Made by a program: the position numbers and the translations under genes. Shown piece by piece: positions 47,978 to 58,248 of a stretch of DNA of 64,000 nucleotides (position 1 is the stretch's first letter; every line of letters starts with the position of its first letter). Under the pieces are notes generated by a model. That model did not search any database. It was given only the letters and a program-made list of their open reading frames with translations, and was not told where the DNA came from. Source of the DNA: Marivirga lumbricoides. GTDB lineage: Bacteria; Bacteroidota; Bacteroidia; Cytophagales; Cyclobacteriaceae. The stretch covers positions 170,726 to 234,725 of the forward strand of contig NZ_BMEC01000012.1 in the NCBI RefSeq assembly GCF_014636295.1, given 5' to 3'.

Positions 47978-48886
47978 CTAATTAAACCTGGAGCCTCCGA
48001 AATTCTCATCTGCGCCAATCAGACGGTTCACCCTTTCCATATCTCCCTGTGTTTTAATTAAAGCTCCAATTCCGTGGAGACCCTCAATTTTCTTTACAGC
48101 TTCTTTCGGGGCTATCTCGCCCATGTATTTCAGCCAATTCAGTATTTCACGTGTTGTAGGTGCTCTTTCTAAGCCTAATCTTCTTAAATGATAGAACACG
48201 TCAAGTGCTACTCTCACCACTTTTTCATCCAGTCTCGGATGATGCTTTTCAATAATTTTAGCCATTACTTCCTGATCAGGAAAATCGATATAATGATAAA
48301 TGCATCTGCCTTTAAAGGCTGTGGGTAATTCCTGCTCTCTGTTAGAGGTAATAACAATTGCCGGCATATCTTCCTCTGATACTTCAATCACTTCTCCTGA
48401 CTCCGGCATAATGAATTTTCTGTGACTCAAAGCATACAATAAGTCGTTTGGAAATTCTCTTGGAGCCTTATCAATTTCGTCAATCAATAATACCGAATTG
48501 GGTTTGCTGTAAGCAATAGCTGCAGGCCCCTTAACTACATAATCCTTTAACAATTCAGGATTTCTGTTACCGGTAGTGAGTTTGCTGGCTAATCCTTTTT
48601 CCTCTCGCTGCGCATTCAGAATTTCGATTTGCGAATCACGCAGATATTTTACGTGATCGAAACGCGCCACAAATTGCTCAACATTGCTCTTAGAGCCTAC
48701 CGGGTAAACTTCCAGATCCAGTCCGCGGTCTTTCGCATAGTGGATAGGGAGTTCCGTTTTACCGGTTCCCGGTTCCCCTTCTATTAAAAGCGGCATACCC
48801 AATGAGCGTGCCATATGAAATGCTTGTGCTAATGCCGGGTCGCATAAATATTTGTCTGATCCTGTCCAATGAGATGTTTCTGCCAT
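47978..48886 (-). CDS. MoxR family AAA+ ATPase
   Basis: A 302-residue AAA+ ATPase. Walker A is GEPGTGKTEL near residue 38, Walker B is VLLIDEIDKA near 130, and the sensor region has ITSNREQELPTAFKGRC. MoxR ATPases work with VWA proteins such as the downstream gene to mature protein complexes. The length is usual. Confidence 0.92.
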   Translation of the reverse strand: MAETSHWTGSDKYLCDPALAQAFHMARSLGMPLLIEGEPGTGKTELPIHYAKDRGLDLEVYPVGSKSNVEQFVARFDHVKYLRDSQIEILNAQREEKGLASKLTTGNRNPELLKDYVVKGPAAIAYSKPNSVLLIDEIDKAPREFPNDLLYALSHRKFIMPESGEVIEVSEEDMPAIVITSNREQELPTAFKGRCIYHYIDFPDQEVMAKIIEKHHPRLDEKVVRVALDVFYHLRRLGLERAPTTREILNWLKYMGEIAPKEAVKKIEGLHGIGALIKTQGDMERVNRLIGADENFGGSRFN

Positions 48887-48984
48887 AGTTCAATAAAAGC
48901 TGATTGCGATAAGTTTAGTTCCGGATTGAGCCGAAGTTCTTATTGTTTAAGGATGTTCTCGGATAAATTAAAACTAATCTACAT

Positions 48985-49971
48985 TCACCACAAATGATGC
49001 ACATCCTCTTTAATATATTGCTCATAAATAGTGTTGACCTTATTAATTTCTTCAGTTGATAAAGGTTTGGCATTAAGCACCTCAAGATTTGCATTAACCT
49101 GGCCTATTTTTGAGGCTCCCGGGATTACGCAACTCACTTCTTCAAAACTTAAAATCCATTGTAGGGCTTTATGAACAAGATTCTCATCCTGATCAAAAAC
49201 TTTTTTCAATTCATCAACAGCCTCTAAACCCTTATTATAATCAATACCGGCAAAAGTCTCTCCTTTGTCAAAAGCTTCTCCATTGATATTGAAATTTCTG
49301 TGATCCTCTTTATCAAAAGTGGAGTTTTTATCGAATTTACCCGTTAATAAGCCACTAGCTAAGGGTACACGGGCAATTACACCAATGTTTTTGGCTTTAG
49401 CCTCCTTGAAGAATAGCTCGGAAGGTCTTTGTCTAAACATGTTAAAGATGATCTGGACAGTGCTTACCCCGGGGTATTCAATCGCTTTCAGTCCTTCTTC
49501 TACTTTTTCAACGCTCACTCCATAGTTTCTGATTTTTCCTTCTTTAACAAGGTCGTCAAACAATGCAAAAATTTCTGGTCGGTAATACACCTCAGTGGGA
49601 GGGCAATGCAATTGAATTAAATCTAAGCGTTCCACTCCAATGTTTTTTAAACTTGCCTCTAAAAACTTCCTCAAAACTTCAGGCTGATATTCTTCGCTGG
49701 TATGAGGTTGCAATTGTCTACCACATTTAGTTGCGATATAAACTTCCTCAGAGCGTGAATTCACTACCTTTCCAACAGCCTTTTCACTTAAGCCACCTTC
49801 GTAAACATCTGCTGTATCTATAAAATTTACGCCTTGATCTATAGCTGAATTAATTATTTCTTCAGCATTTCCTGAGTCAAAACGGCTGCCCCATTTACCG
49901 CCTACCTGCCATGTACCCAGGCTAATCTCTGATATCTGCAGTTCCGTTTTTCCTAAAGTTCTGTAGTTCAT
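48985..49971 (-). CDS. Aldo/keto reductase
   Basis: A 328-residue TIM-barrel NADPH-dependent reductase. The tetrad is visible: aspartate and tyrosine in DTADVYEGG (near 52-57), lysine in IATKCG (near 83), histidine in IQLHCPP (near 121). The closing part has WILSFEEVSCVIPGASKIGQV, typical of the AKR group with NADP loop. The substrate is unknown. Confidence 0.92.
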   Translation of the reverse strand: MNYRTLGKTELQISEISLGTWQVGGKWGSRFDSGNAEEIINSAIDQGVNFIDTADVYEGGLSEKAVGKVVNSRSEEVYIATKCGRQLQPHTSEEYQPEVLRKFLEASLKNIGVERLDLIQLHCPPTEVYYRPEIFALFDDLVKEGKIRNYGVSVEKVEEGLKAIEYPGVSTVQIIFNMFRQRPSELFFKEAKAKNIGVIARVPLASGLLTGKFDKNSTFDKEDHRNFNINGEAFDKGETFAGIDYNKGLEAVDELKKVFDQDENLVHKALQWILSFEEVSCVIPGASKIGQVNANLEVLNAKPLSTEEINKVNTIYEQYIKEDVHHLW

Positions 49972-50308
49972 GATATTTTTTTAATCTTATAATAATTGTT
50001 ATACGTCAATGCTATTATATAGAATCTAAAATTAGGTTACACAATGGGCAATTATTTGTTACTGACTTTCAGATACATCATTGATTCTTGTGCAATTGCC
50101 TAATAAGCTCTATTTAAGTTTAGTATTTCTTTAGACTCCATCTTTTTCTCATTCCCCGAAGCGATAAGGAGCACGTCCTTCAGTCAATAGCACTATCATA
50201 AGACGCATAGGAAAACCTGATTGTTTAAATTTATTCTGTACCCGTACTAAACCCTTCCAGCGAAACACAACACCGCCAGTCATCCGGTATAAGTTGCGGT
50301 TAAAAAAA
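49972..50308. other. Spacer without recognised gene
   Basis: 337 bp. A GGGCAATTATT (about 50046) and CAATTGCC (about 50092) share an inverted core, and a minus-strand frame around 50100-50190 has a coding look without start or family. No confident element. Confidence 0.3.
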
Positions 50309-51976
50309 TTATTTCAACAGTTCCAAAATTGGTTCACCTGTGGCTCCATTAGGAAGTTTGGTATCCAATAAGAAAGAGAGAGTAACAGCGATGTCATCAA
50401 TGCTCTGTCTTTTGTAGGAAGCTCCAGCTTCAATACCTGCGCCAAACCAAAGTAATGGAACATGAGAATCATAATTATATCCACTTCCATGTGTTGTTCC
50501 AATACCGCTTCCATGGAACCAACCAGGCTCTAACACAAATAACACATCTCCAGAACGTTTAAAGTTATATCCCATTTGTAATGCAGAAGCTATGCCTTCG
50601 GTAAATTCACTTTGTTGCATATCTGAAGCAGAATATGCCTGCGCTACCCCATCCAATTGTAAAACCTGCTGCACCACAAATTGTCTGATCTCATCTAATT
50701 TAATTTTCTTTTCCGCAATTAATTCCTGATTTAGAAAAAACTGCTCGTTGGAAAGTGACTCTATCCAATCACCTGCACCATATTTCTCAGACAATGCATT
50801 CTCAATGGCATTTTTGTATTCTCTCCCCCTGTAATAACCTGCTGGTATTTTCTTTGAAAGCATATACGAAGGCACCTCTGCACAAGCGTGGTCAGCAGTA
50901 ACAAATACAAGATACTCTCCCTCTCCTACTTTTTCATCCAGGTAATTCAGTAAGCGTTCAATATCCTGATCCAGCTTGATATAAGTATCCTCTACTTCCA
51001 TGGATCTTGGGCCAAACCCGTGGCCAATATAATCAGTAGAAGAGTAACTTAATGCCAGGAAATCGGTGATCTCATCCTGCCCCATTTGCTCGCCTTCAAT
51101 GGCAGCAATTGCCACATCTGTACTCAAAGTATTTCCAAATGGTGTACCCGGTAGCAACCCAAAATTGCCATTATCCTTCCTTAATTCTTTCAGATCATAA
51201 GGAAAAACAGATTGGTCTTTTCCCTTGAATACACTTTCATAAGGCATAGCATCTGCAGTAGATTGTGTGTAAGCCTCTTCAGGTAAAGAAAGCGTCCAGG
51301 CACTGTCAAGGTATTTATCAGATAGCTTTCTGGCATTAAATTGCTGCATCCATTCCGGAAGCTCTTTTCTATCGTAATAACTGCTGGTAATAAAATCCCC
51401 CGTGCTGCTATCGTACCAGTAAGCTCCTGTAGGTGTATGGCCCGCCGGCAGTATGGAACCTCTGTCTTTGATTGCCAGCCCTATTACTTTTGATTTAAAA
51501 TTTGTAGCTAACATCAGCTCATCAGTAATTGTACTGCTAAGCATTCGGTGAGGCGACATCAAACCTTTTTTGGATTCCGAGCCTATCGTGTGAACAGAAG
51601 TGTCCTCAGCGCAATATACTTTCTCTCCCATTGCTCTATCATACCAATCGTTGGCGATAATTCCGTGTGTTTTAGGAGTAGCACCAGTATACACAGAGGC
51701 ATGCCCAGGGCCAGTATAGGTGGGGATATAATTGAAATGTGTATTTTTATTCTGATAACCGTTTGTCAAAATCCTTTTAAAACCATTGGCTGAAAAGTGT
51801 TCGTAATAACGGGTTAAATAATCCGGGCGAAACTGATCAACAACAATTCCTACTACCAATTTGGGCTTTTTAGCATCCTTTCTGATTTTGGGATCATTTT
51901 GGTTTTGCTGACAGGCAAAAGGTATAATTAGAAATATAATGAGCAGTTGACAGATTCTTTTGTGATGAATGCGCAT
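50309..51976 (-). CDS. PafA-like alkaline phosphatase family lipoprotein
   Basis: A 555-residue exported metallophosphatase. The N-terminus ends in lipobox PFAC (near residue 22). The metal-binding aspartate is in VVDQFRPDYL near 45, the nucleophilic threonine in YTGPGHASVYTG near 90, and VTADHACAEVP near 359 and THGSGYNYDSHVPLL near 492 supply further metal ligands. These features match the type I phosphodiesterase/PafA group, which releases phosphate outside the cytoplasm. Confidence 0.9.
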   Translation of the reverse strand: MRIHHKRICQLLIIFLIIPFACQQNQNDPKIRKDAKKPKLVVGIVVDQFRPDYLTRYYEHFSANGFKRILTNGYQNKNTHFNYIPTYTGPGHASVYTGATPKTHGIIANDWYDRAMGEKVYCAEDTSVHTIGSESKKGLMSPHRMLSSTITDELMLATNFKSKVIGLAIKDRGSILPAGHTPTGAYWYDSSTGDFITSSYYDRKELPEWMQQFNARKLSDKYLDSAWTLSLPEEAYTQSTADAMPYESVFKGKDQSVFPYDLKELRKDNGNFGLLPGTPFGNTLSTDVAIAAIEGEQMGQDEITDFLALSYSSTDYIGHGFGPRSMEVEDTYIKLDQDIERLLNYLDEKVGEGEYLVFVTADHACAEVPSYMLSKKIPAGYYRGREYKNAIENALSEKYGAGDWIESLSNEQFFLNQELIAEKKIKLDEIRQFVVQQVLQLDGVAQAYSASDMQQSEFTEGIASALQMGYNFKRSGDVLFVLEPGWFHGSGIGTTHGSGYNYDSHVPLLWFGAGIEAGASYKRQSIDDIAVTLSFLLDTKLPNGATGEPILELLK

Positions 51977-52096
51977 TGCTTTGAAATTAAGTTATTAAAT
52001 GAAATGGCAATTTACTAGTTTGGGATAACTTAGCCTTGCTAATTATATTATTTGAATATGAAATACATGAATGGTAAAAGAGGAAGTGATATGTGA

Positions 52097-54667
52097 CTAA
52101 TCACAAACTGTTTTTAAATATTCTTCAGAAGTGAACCCTTCCCTAAATAGTAAACTTCCCTTCTCATCAAAGTAAGCTAGCAACTGGTAATTCATTTCAG
52201 GAACGCTCCTCTCTGCAATCCAAAGTATGGTATCGTCAGACAAGTAGTGCTCCAATGAGTTAAAATTAAAAGGAATTAATATTTCCGCATCGGAATTTAC
52301 CACTCCATAACCCGATTCTATTCTAATTAAGTAATAATTCTTCTGTTGGGAGACTACTTTCTTCTTGTCTGTTATGTTTTCCAGAAGCAATTCAGAAGTG
52401 AAAATATTAATGAGATCCAATTTATCCTCCCGGGAAACAAATGCCAGTGAGTCGCTCATGTATTCAATAGATGAAAATCCTGCAGATAACACTTCTTTAC
52501 CGGTTTTGTCAATAATTCCTAACACATTGTTTTTGCTGAAGATAAAATACTGACCGGGAACATAGGTTCTTAATTTTATATCCGATTGATAAGGGATCAG
52601 CACTTGCTCTTTTACTAAAAATGCACCAAACCTCCTGTTCTTCAATATAGGAACAATTCCATCTTGCAGATTCCCAAAAGTGGCTCCCCTCTCTGAGACT
52701 ATCTCATTTCCAGTACTATCTATCAACGCCTGACGGCTGCCTTCACTCACATAAAGCAACTGAGGAGTTATAACAGAAGTCTCCAGATTTAAACCTTGTT
52801 GAATTAGCTTTCCGCTTCCGTTATAAACTTTACGATAGTTTTTACTATTAATGACAGTAAGAAATCTCACTCCATCGGCTGCTTCAACCATTTCCTCATT
52901 GTAAGTTCTGAGGATTTTGAAGATTTCTCCTTCTTGCAAAAGAATTTTCTTTCCACTTAGAAAGATTAGCTCTTTTCCCTTTTCACTGGATGCATAAGCC
53001 ACCCAACTATTAAACAGACGAACAGAATCATACTTATAAAATGGGAATTTAGAATCCACGGAGGATATGATAGCCCATTTGCCATTTGATTTTAGTGCCA
53101 TCACTTCTTTAACAGCCCTCACCTCATCAAAAGAGGTATTATACATTGGCTCAAAATCCTGATTTATCAACTCATATTTTTGCCCTTTTTGAAGTACCCA
53201 ACCCTGTGGTATTTTTTTAATAGCAGCTTTTTGGAGAGGAATAACCGGTTCCAGTTTTTGATTAAGTACAGTTTCAAAATTATTTGAAGCCAGCCAAACG
53301 TCTCCGCTTTCATAAAGCTGGTAATTTGTGTAGAGTAAGCTAAGCGTTTTATAATCATCCTCAGCATTTTTCTTTAAATCAGCAGCTTTAGCTACAGCTA
53401 TTTTGTCGGTCTTCTTAAAGAAGTAAAGCTCGCTCATTTTCCAAATTGAGTCTACCGGCTGACTTAAAATTCTCTCGCCTAAAATTGATGTGAGTTGCCA
53501 GCCTGAAGCTGTTTTTTTAGCCAGAGTGAATTCATCCAAACGTATAAAATCGATAGCTGTGTCAAAAAGAGTGCTATCGTTGGAAAGGTGTAGAAGCTGC
53601 TTTTCCAATTCCCCTTCTTCCTGTAATAAGTAAAATCCTCCTTTTAAATAGGTTAATTCTTGCAAGTTTTTATCAGTAAAGAAAGTACCATCTTTTAAGT
53701 ACCATTGTGAGGCATTGCTTTTGCTGGCATGGATCAATGGCTTATTAATCAACCGGCAAGAATCAGGTAAAACAGCCTGCAACTGAAAACCCAGTAATTC
53801 CTTTTTATCAATATTGAAGAAATGGTAAAAGCCTGACTTATAATGCACCAGTAGCTTAGGATTGAACATTTTTTCTGAAAGGCTTTCTAAAATCATTCCA
53901 GCGAGCCTTGCCGCTGAAGTGTTAGGGTATTGAGTAATAAAGTCCACTAAAGTTTGCTTATTAGCACCGGCACTTTGGATTTTAAGCAAAGAAAGTGCTG
54001 CCTTATTAGTGTAAGTGGCATGAGGCTTTTGTTGTAGATAGCGTTTGTAAGCTTCAGCTGTTTTATCTTTCGTTTGCTGTTCAAAATATAATGCTTCGAA
54101 GGCATCTTTCGCCAAATTTGCCTGTCTGGCATTAGGGTATTTATTGAAAAATTCCTGCATAGCTGCAGGAGTGTTGGTTTGTAGGGCTATTTCGTAGGCT
54201 CTGTCATTCCTTAATATAATAGCCTCTTTCGTTTGTACGGCCTCTGGGTAAACATCAATAAAATGCTGATAAGCATTAGCTGTATTGATCTTTAAGGCTT
54301 TCTCAAAAGCCAGGCTATCAATTTTGAGGGAAAGCACTTCTATTTTTAAGCTATCCATCCCCTTCCGAATAAAGCGAGTCTTATTTCTATTGTCACTTAG
54401 AGCAAATCCGTCACGTGCTATTTCAATATGAATATGAGCTGAATCAATTGCCTGGTACTGTGAATCAGGCTGACTGTATAATTTAGCCAACATATAGTGG
54501 TTGGCCGGGTCAGCGGGATCTTTTCGGATATTCTTTTCCAGAATTTTCTCCACCTTTTCCAGGTTTCCTTTTTCAAGATATTTGTCAGCTTTAAGTGCTT
54601 GTTGTGCATTTACTACAGCAATTGAGCCCAATAGCAAAAAGCTTAAACAAAGAAATTTTATTTGCAT
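52097..54667 (-). CDS. Secreted TPR/WG-repeat-type protein
   Basis: An 856-residue protein with a signal peptide ending at VNAQ (about residue 21). Residues 22-270 carry TPR-like helices (KADKYLEKGNLEKVEKIL, IDVYPEAVQTKEAI). The remainder (about 290-856) consists of beta units resembling WG repeats but more degenerate, for instance LGIIDKTGKEVLSAGF and GYGVVNSDAEILIPFNF. Function unknown; probably a periplasmic or surface protein. It ends the minus-strand series. Confidence 0.75.
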   Translation of the reverse strand: MQIKFLCLSFLLLGSIAVVNAQQALKADKYLEKGNLEKVEKILEKNIRKDPADPANHYMLAKLYSQPDSQYQAIDSAHIHIEIARDGFALSDNRNKTRFIRKGMDSLKIEVLSLKIDSLAFEKALKINTANAYQHFIDVYPEAVQTKEAIILRNDRAYEIALQTNTPAAMQEFFNKYPNARQANLAKDAFEALYFEQQTKDKTAEAYKRYLQQKPHATYTNKAALSLLKIQSAGANKQTLVDFITQYPNTSAARLAGMILESLSEKMFNPKLLVHYKSGFYHFFNIDKKELLGFQLQAVLPDSCRLINKPLIHASKSNASQWYLKDGTFFTDKNLQELTYLKGGFYLLQEEGELEKQLLHLSNDSTLFDTAIDFIRLDEFTLAKKTASGWQLTSILGERILSQPVDSIWKMSELYFFKKTDKIAVAKAADLKKNAEDDYKTLSLLYTNYQLYESGDVWLASNNFETVLNQKLEPVIPLQKAAIKKIPQGWVLQKGQKYELINQDFEPMYNTSFDEVRAVKEVMALKSNGKWAIISSVDSKFPFYKYDSVRLFNSWVAYASSEKGKELIFLSGKKILLQEGEIFKILRTYNEEMVEAADGVRFLTVINSKNYRKVYNGSGKLIQQGLNLETSVITPQLLYVSEGSRQALIDSTGNEIVSERGATFGNLQDGIVPILKNRRFGAFLVKEQVLIPYQSDIKLRTYVPGQYFIFSKNNVLGIIDKTGKEVLSAGFSSIEYMSDSLAFVSREDKLDLINIFTSELLLENITDKKKVVSQQKNYYLIRIESGYGVVNSDAEILIPFNFNSLEHYLSDDTILWIAERSVPEMNYQLLAYFDEKGSLLFREGFTSEEYLKTVCD

Positions 54668-54686
54668 AATTAAAGAATGGAAACCT

Positions 54687-54694
54687 CAAAGTTA
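54687..54694 (-). promoter_or_regulatory. Candidate -7 element of the TPR/WG gene
   Basis: Minus-strand TAACTTTG, a perfect TAnnTTTG match, about 20 bp upstream of the start codon at 54667. No properly spaced -33 TTG was found. Confidence 0.4.
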
Positions 54695-54822
54695 AAAATT
54701 ATTCAACGCTTAATAAAAGTACAACCTGAAGAAACGTCATATATCTTTTTTAAGATATAGTTTATCACCTCAATTTTCACATTATCTCAAAATCATTTCA
54801 CTTTTTTTTCTAAGTTTGAAAT

Positions 54823-55473
54823 ATGATCGAAGATAACTACAAGCATCAGGGGATGCGCAGGGGCCTTGTAAGAAAGCTGAGGGAGAAAGGAATTTACGAT
54901 GAGCGTGTTTTACGAGCTATTGGCACCATTCCAAGACATGTTTTCTTTGAAAAAGCATTTCTGGAACACGCTTACCAGGACAAAGCTTTCCCGATCGGTC
55001 ATGGACAAACTATTTCCCAGCCCTACACAGTAGCATTTCAAACACAGTTATTAGAGTTAAAAGCTGGTGACAAAGTTTTGGAAATTGGTACCGGATCAGG
55101 TTATCAGGCTTGCGTTTTGCTTGCTTTAGGGGCAAAAGTCTACACTATAGAATATCAGGAAGCTCTATATGAAAGAACAAGGATTTTTTTACCTGAAATG
55201 GGTTTTAAGCCTTTCTTTTTTTATGGTGATGGCTCCAAAGGCTTATCTGTACATGCCCCTTATGATAAAATAATTGTAACAGCAGGAGCGCCTACAGTTC
55301 CTACAGAGTTAATCAATCAATTAAATGAAGGTGGCATTTTGGTGATTCCTGTAGGAGACAATAAAACACAGAAAATGATCCGCTTGCGCAAAAAAGCCGA
55401 TAAAAAGCTGGAGAAAGAAGTGTTTAACGACTTCAAATTTGTGCCCCTTCTGGGCGAACAAGGATGGAATTAG
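54823..55473 (+). CDS. pcm: Protein-L-isoaspartate O-methyltransferase
   Basis: A 216-residue SAM-dependent repair enzyme. It has PIGHGQTISQPYTVAFQTQLL near 57-77, the SAM motif LEIGTGSGYQACVL near 86, and VTAGAPTVPTELINQL near 147. It methylates isoaspartyl residues in damaged proteins. The TAAGTTTG at 54811-54818, only 4 bp before the ATG, matches the -7 consensus and would give a nearly leaderless transcript if used. Confidence 0.95.
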   Translation: MIEDNYKHQGMRRGLVRKLREKGIYDERVLRAIGTIPRHVFFEKAFLEHAYQDKAFPIGHGQTISQPYTVAFQTQLLELKAGDKVLEIGTGSGYQACVLLALGAKVYTIEYQEALYERTRIFLPEMGFKPFFFYGDGSKGLSVHAPYDKIIVTAGAPTVPTELINQLNEGGILVIPVGDNKTQKMIRLRKKADKKLEKEVFNDFKFVPLLGEQGWN

Positions 55474-55488
55474 GAGATATTCAATCTT

Positions 55489-56412
55489 TTAATACAATTC
55501 ATACCAGCCAAAGGTTTGTTTAATTATATCTTCTTTTTCTTTTTCCAGGTAATGGAGAAAAGCAGAAGCCGCAGGTGAGAATTTCTTATTTTTAAGCCAG
55601 ATTAATCTCCATGTGGACTTTATTGGGAATTCTTTTACAGGAATAACATGAAGATCTCCGTTAATCACTTCATTCTTTATTCCTATTAGAGGCAAAACAG
55701 AATAGCCCAAACCTGCAATTACAGCTTGTTTCACCGCTTCATTGGAAGTAAGTTCCATTTTCTTCTTCACCGGAAGATTATTTGCTTTCAAAAACATTTC
55801 CATGGTTTGCCTTGTACCAGATCCCTGCTCGCGATAAATCAATGGCACTTCCGATAAAATGCTTTTATCAAAATACTTTTGCTTCTTGTTTAATGGCTTA
55901 CTGTTTACCAGATAGAGCTTGTTTTCCATTAGCGTAATAGAGTCGATAGATAAATTCTCCGGCAATATTGAGACCAGGGAAAAATCCACCTCATTTTTCT
56001 CAAGACTTTGAATAACTGAGGACTTATTGGTTACATCCAAAGACAATTCAATGCCCTCATGAGATTTCATAAAGTCAGATAGAAAAAAGGGCATCACATA
56101 CTTCCCTGTTGATACAGCAGAAATTTTTAATTTACCAATTAGCTGTCCTTTGTAGGCTAAAGTTTTATAGTTAATGGCATTAACCTCTGCCAGAATTTTT
56201 TCCGCGGCAATGGCAATTTCTTTACCGAAATCTGTCACAAAAACTTTTCTTCCCACTACTTCAGTCAAAGGTATATCAAACTGATCCTGAAAGTTTTTCA
56301 ACTGAATTGAAACTGCCGGCTGTGTTAAATATAATTCTTGAGCAGCTTTAGTTATACTGAGGGTTTCGGTCACTTTAAGAAATACCTGAAGCTGATGTAA
56401 AGTATAGTTCAT
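55489..56412 (-). CDS. LysR family transcriptional regulator
   Basis: A 307-residue regulator. The N-terminal winged helix-turn-helix has TLHQLQVFLKVTETLSITKAAQ and LTQPAVSIQLKNF; the C-terminal part is a substrate-binding domain. It resembles CbbR/CmpR-type regulators of carbon uptake. It is divergent from two small genes that precede the bicarbonate permease gene, with 90 bp of AT-rich DNA between that contains a TATATA-TATATA inverted pair (near 56440-56460). Control of that permease is an inference. Confidence 0.9.
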   Translation of the reverse strand: MNYTLHQLQVFLKVTETLSITKAAQELYLTQPAVSIQLKNFQDQFDIPLTEVVGRKVFVTDFGKEIAIAAEKILAEVNAINYKTLAYKGQLIGKLKISAVSTGKYVMPFFLSDFMKSHEGIELSLDVTNKSSVIQSLEKNEVDFSLVSILPENLSIDSITLMENKLYLVNSKPLNKKQKYFDKSILSEVPLIYREQGSGTRQTMEMFLKANNLPVKKKMELTSNEAVKQAVIAGLGYSVLPLIGIKNEVINGDLHVIPVKEFPIKSTWRLIWLKNKKFSPAASAFLHYLEKEKEDIIKQTFGWYELY

Positions 56413-56502
56413 AAATTTTATTTATAATAATCATTAAAACTATATATTTTCTTTTATATAATCAATTAGTGACCTTTGTTTCATCTGAAAAGAAAACCTT
56501 AA

Positions 56503-56691
56503 ATGATGAACGCAAACAGGATTCAACTTTTACTTATGTTGCTGTTAATTGCCTGCATTATTGTATGCTTGCTTATAATTTCTAAATCTCAGGATATTTT
56601 TCTAACGGAATTAGGTAAAGGTCTGCTATTGATATTCAGCGTTGCAGCCCTCAACATTTCTCTCAATAAGAATTTAATTATTAAAAAATAA
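56503..56691 (+). CDS. Small membrane protein
   Basis: A 62-residue protein with two hydrophobic helices (about 7-27 and 34-53). I do not recognise it. It is the first gene divergent from the LysR regulator and is followed after 11 bp by the next small gene. Confidence 0.6.
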   Translation: MMNANRIQLLLMLLLIACIIVCLLIISKSQDIFLTELGKGLLLIFSVAALNISLNKNLIIKK

Positions 56692-56702
56692 ACTATTGAA
56701 AA

Positions 56703-56993
56703 ATGGATAAGATAGAAATTATAAAAGGAACATATTCTCCCGAAGAAGCAAAAGAAATACTCTTTAATATTATAAACTCTAAGTTGGATTTTCACAATAT
56801 GAAAAATGTAAGTTCACAAATACGGTACAATCAACCTGAGGCCAGTTCTGAAAAGAGGATTGAAGAGCTTAATAATTCTTTCAAAAAAATACAGCAGGTA
56901 ATTGCCAAAGCCGCAGAAGACAACCAGAATTTGACTATTAACTCTTCTATTGAGCTGACTCTTTCATCTTCCAAAGCCGATAATATAGCATGA
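56703..56993 (+). CDS. Small hypothetical protein
   Basis: A 96-residue soluble protein, helical in the middle (EEAKEILFNIINSKL; KRIEELNNSFKKIQQVIAKA), ending in serine-rich LTLSSSKADN. No family recognised. It forms a pair with the upstream membrane protein. An inverted repeat with a T-rich tail follows at 57068-57099. Confidence 0.6.
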   Translation: MDKIEIIKGTYSPEEAKEILFNIINSKLDFHNMKNVSSQIRYNQPEASSEKRIEELNNSFKKIQQVIAKAAEDNQNLTINSSIELTLSSSKADNIA

Positions 56994-57067
56994 TATAGAA
57001 AGTTTGTTTTGGTCTCGGGCGTATGAAATAGGTCATGCGCCTTACTCAAAGCTATGGAACATACACT

Positions 57068-57099
57068 CTTTCTAACCAACCTCTCTTTAAGTTAGAAAG
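57068..57099 (+). terminator. Possible terminator after the small gene pair
   Basis: Perfect 9-bp arms CTTTCTAAC and GTTAGAAAG with a 14-base loop, followed by TTTTCTT. The stem is AT-rich and the T-run imperfect. It would separate the small genes from the permease gene. Confidence 0.4.
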
Positions 57100-57282
57100 T
57101 TTTCTTAACGAAAAATCTGGAGGAAACTTTTAAATGTTCCTACCTCCGAAGCAGTTGTTAACTTTAGCTATATAAATTCTTCAAAAAAATATTAGAGTTT
57201 ATTGATCGTGAGCAGCTTACCAAGCTCATTACTTTAAGGAAAGAAAACAAAATTAAACGACTTACTAATTAACAATAAATTA

Positions 57283-58248
57283 ATGTATTTAGATTTACTA
57301 TTAGACAACCTCACCAGCCCCGCTTTATTATTCTTTATTCTTGGAATTTTAGCCGTTAAGCTTAAAAGTGATCTGGAAATCCCTAACAGTTCTTCAAAAT
57401 TCATCTCACTTTATCTGCTTTTCTCCATAGGTTTTAATGGAGGCAGGGAACTGGCACATAGTACTTTTTCTGTAGACATAATTTATGCTGTTCTTTTTGG
57501 TGTGTTAACAGCAGTAGTTATTCCTTTATATACCTTCTTTATCCTTAAAAGAAAACTAAGCATTGAAAATTCAGGGGCAATTGCAGCAGCTTATGGCTCA
57601 ATTAGTGCAGTTACTTTTGTAACTGCAGTATCCTTTCTGGAGATGCAAAATATTCATTTCAGCGGGCACATGGTAGCCGTAATGGCTCTGATGGAAGCTC
57701 CTGCTATAGTGGTAGGGGTAATTCTTATCAGGTTAAATGAAAAGAAACGGAAAGACTCTCCAAAATTAAGAAGCATTGTTAGCCATTCTTTTACCAATGG
57801 AAGCGTATTAATGATTCTGGGGAGCTTAATTATTGGAGTATTCGCTAATGAAAAACAGGCTCAGGGCATAGAACCTTTTACAAATGAGATTTTTAAAGGC
57901 TTTCTTGCCTTGTTTCTGCTGGATATGGGAATTACCAGCGGCAGGAAGCTTGGCGACTTTTTTAAAAGCGGAAAATTTACTACTGCATTTGCCATTCTAA
58001 TTCCTTTGCTAAACGGTTCTTTGGTAGCATGGGTAAGTGGATTCATTACTCCTGACACAGGCGACAGACTGATGTTTTCTATTCTTGCAGCAAGTGCCTC
58101 GTATATAGCTGTACCTGCTGCCATGAAAATTGCGGTCCCTAAAGCTAACCCCGGCCTCTTTCTGCCAATGGCACTGGCCATTACTTTCCCATTTAATATC
58201 ACTTTAGGCATGCCAATATATATGGCAATTATAATGTCTTTCACATAA
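57283..58248 (+). CDS. sbtA: SbtA-type sodium-dependent bicarbonate permease
   Basis: A 321-residue integral membrane protein of the SbtA (DUF897) family, with about ten helices in two inverted halves. Family landmarks are SIGFNGGRELAHS near 49, GAIAAAYGSISAVTFVTAV near 99 and ASYIAVPAAMKIAVPKANP near 271. It imports bicarbonate with sodium. No PII-like sbtB gene is adjacent, unlike in cyanobacteria. The LysR gene upstream may regulate it. Confidence 0.88.
   Translation: MYLDLLLDNLTSPALLFFILGILAVKLKSDLEIPNSSSKFISLYLLFSIGFNGGRELAHSTFSVDIIYAVLFGVLTAVVIPLYTFFILKRKLSIENSGAIAAAYGSISAVTFVTAVSFLEMQNIHFSGHMVAVMALMEAPAIVVGVILIRLNEKKRKDSPKLRSIVSHSFTNGSVLMILGSLIIGVFANEKQAQGIEPFTNEIFKGFLALFLLDMGITSGRKLGDFFKSGKFTTAFAILIPLLNGSLVAWVSGFITPDTGDRLMFSILAASASYIAVPAAMKIAVPKANPGLFLPMALAITFPFNITLGMPIYMAIIMSFT

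Noticed and set aside
50100-50220. Coding-looking minus-strand stretch between the aldo/keto reductase and phosphatase genes
   Set aside because: It has no start codon, is split over frames, and shows no recognisable protein motif.
57017-57041. GC-rich hairpin (GGGCGTATG / CATGCGCC) after the 96-residue gene as terminator
   Set aside because: No T-run follows; the second inverted repeat at 57068-57099 is a better, though weak, candidate.
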